From NCBI GenBank assembly GCA_030849805.1, contig JASANZ010001972.1:1-28359 (forward strand): a stretch of 28,359 nucleotides of DNA, written 5' to 3'. Source of the DNA: Sergeia podlipaevii (Eukaryota > Euglenozoa > Kinetoplastea > Trypanosomatida > Trypanosomatidae). Under the pieces are notes generated by a model that searched no databases, was not told the DNA's origin, and worked only from the letters and a program-made list of their open reading frames with translations. The position numbers and the translations under genes were made by a program. Below, one piece after another: positions 28,001 through 28,359 of this stretch; position 1 is the stretch's first letter; each line of letters starts with the position of its first letter.

Positions 28001-28359
28001 CGACGGGTAGTGCTCCTTGTCCACGAAGTCAATCGCCTCCAGCAGCTGCTGCACAGCAGCCTCGCGCTCCGCACCAACGCGGCCCTTGAGAGCAGCATAG
28101 TACTCCAGGTGCTCGCGCACCGTCAGTTGTGGCCAAAGAATGTTGTGCTGCGGGCACAGACCAATCTCCTGCCGCGCAGCACGCAGCTGCTGTCGCACAG
28201 ACTTGCCATAAATGATGCAGTCGCCCGCGTCAGCCTCAAGCATGCCAGTCATCAGGTTCATCGTCGTCGACTTGCCAGCGCCGTTGTGTCCAAGCAGCAC
28301 GGAGATCTCGCCCTCGCGCATCGACCAGTACAGGTTGTTCACAGCAAGGAATGGCTTGC
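25034..28359 (-). CDS. ABC transporter, ABCA subfamily (5' end outside window)
   Basis: This is the C-terminal 1107 residues of a full-size ABCA transporter; the frame runs open off the right edge, so the first membrane domain and the true start are missing. ABCA proteins move or flip lipids at plasma and vesicle membranes. In order (numbered from the visible end): NBD1 with Walker A GHNGAGKST (23-31), LSGGQ (122-126), Walker B LIFLDEP (142-148) and switch H178. Then comes membrane domain 2, with a first helix near 355-375, a large loop and about five further helices. NBD2 has GTNGAGKTT (805-813), LSGGN (904-908), Walker B VVFLDEP (924-930) and H960. SGGN in NBD2 is normal for ABCA. All ATPase motifs are intact. 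The tail is a charged Glu/Arg helix ending in a Cys-rich CCHCCGCCV. The gene looks GC-richer at third positions than its neighbours, suggesting high expression or a multicopy family. Confidence 0.92.
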   Translation of the reverse strand, partial: KPFLAVNNLYWSMREGEISVLLGHNGAGKSTTMNLMTGMLEADAGDCIIYGKSVRQQLRAARQEIGLCPQHNILWPQLTVREHLEYYAALKGRVGAEREAAVQQLLEAIDFVDKEHYPSKALSGGQKRKLSVAVSFVGGSRLIFLDEPTAGMDVGARRHTWGLLKEMAKHHTILLTTHFMDEADLLGSSVAIMSQGRLQCSGSNMFLKSKLGVGFVLTMSVVAHANRQPIEGVVRAHVPRAEPVGSGAGEVSYRLPMDAKDSFPALLTAVEGGIPSLGINAYSLSATTLEEVFLRIAEGDETEEERAAVDPSAASAVWNVDLMDEGWGLWFTQFRAMIIKRFWNALRDRRTQFFQIVCPVVCVLLAMLLTLIKFWQYPAMTLNSNVYPTRVDIPVANCESYFDMNHPISPNSETIVWSGITTGMGFSTELLATYNTHSQDRYGGIVCDGVDINGDVYSGAFYNTTASHEIAIGTANYYGAYLYKLKGDAVEPMRMQVEGLPLTKQQQALSDAFYSMMIAVIIMIPFSFIPSTFVGWIVKERQCKARHLQNVSGLSFYVYWVANFVFDIACYTITMFLVIAVFGIFNRKEYISGDNIGATIIVFLLYGISGIWMAYMLSFLFSDHSSAQNLVMLANFIVGFLLVLAIGALQMTPSTEEVAKVLRWIFRIVPPYCVGEGIMNMAMLPMYQAFGFDKSPWGMNDGVGWVCVYMAIEIPIFMFVTLFVDHPGRRQRSQRLFHNPDAPPEEVEDADPDVTQERIDVAESPERQSDLVRVQALRKQYSNGKVAVRNVTFGVKPGEVFGFLGTNGAGKTTTISILCQEFYPTSGHASICGFDIVKESTKALRCIGYCPQFDACIDLLTVEEHLYLYASVRGITAKTRGGVVEGLMSLCELSSYRATKSHELSGGNRRKLSVAISLIGGPRVVFLDEPSAGMDPVARRGLWTAIETVADNCSVVLTTHHLEEVEALAHRVAIMVDGTLRCIGDKTRLKQKFGTGFEVTVRVRDDGCVETAKDFFSREFAESSLTEVQSTRLTYALSGDVKLSSVFTRLEENKDAAGIVDYNVSQTSIEQVFLRISEEAERAQEEEERQRAEEKMKSCCHCCGCCV

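Overview
The window reads as nuclear DNA of a kinetoplastid protist, most likely a trypanosomatid. The genes are intronless and lie in long same-strand runs. AT-rich intergenic stretches are full of homopolymers and microsatellites. Nearly every convincing start codon is preceded by a polypyrimidine tract and an AG, as expected for spliced-leader trans-splicing. One convergent strand switch separates two polycistronic units. The gene set (VPS18, a hexose-6-phosphate 1-epimerase, a DUF1295 membrane protein, isovaleryl-CoA dehydrogenase, a short XRN exonuclease, an ABCA transporter) fits this lineage. I cannot name the species; standard stop codons are used throughout, which argues against the stop-reassigned Blastocrithidia group.

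Layout: bases 1-444 are a T-rich upstream region. VPS18 (445-3900) is the only plus-strand gene and ends a rightward unit. A convergent strand-switch region of about 610 bases follows (3901-4509), with a GC-rich island and an 11-G run; it is the expected place for RNA polymerase II termination. Everything to the right is on the minus strand and is transcribed right to left. In transcription order these are: the 3' two-thirds of an ABCA transporter (cut by the window end), a large unknown gene split by one in-frame TAA, an 860-residue protein of unknown function, a 347-residue low-complexity protein, an XRN-type 5'-3' exoribonuclease, isovaleryl-CoA dehydrogenase, a DUF1295 membrane protein and a hexose-6-phosphate 1-epimerase.

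As usual in kinetoplastids, neighbours do not form a functional pathway. Products span endosomal tethering, RNA decay, mitochondrial leucine catabolism, sugar phosphate anomerisation and lipid transport. Regulation is expected to be post-transcriptional, so acceptor sites, UTR hairpins and long 3' regions are the regulatory content I can see.

The points most worth following are: the split locus at 18539-23569, where a single TAA interrupts an otherwise open frame and the gap is only 90 bases; a perfect 11-bp hairpin followed by a T run in the long isovaleryl-CoA dehydrogenase 3' region; the GC/G-run island in the strand switch; the Cys-rich tail of the ABCA protein; and a possible lipid-binding fold in the 860-residue protein. 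I saw no rRNA, tRNA, CRISPR array or recognisable transposon.
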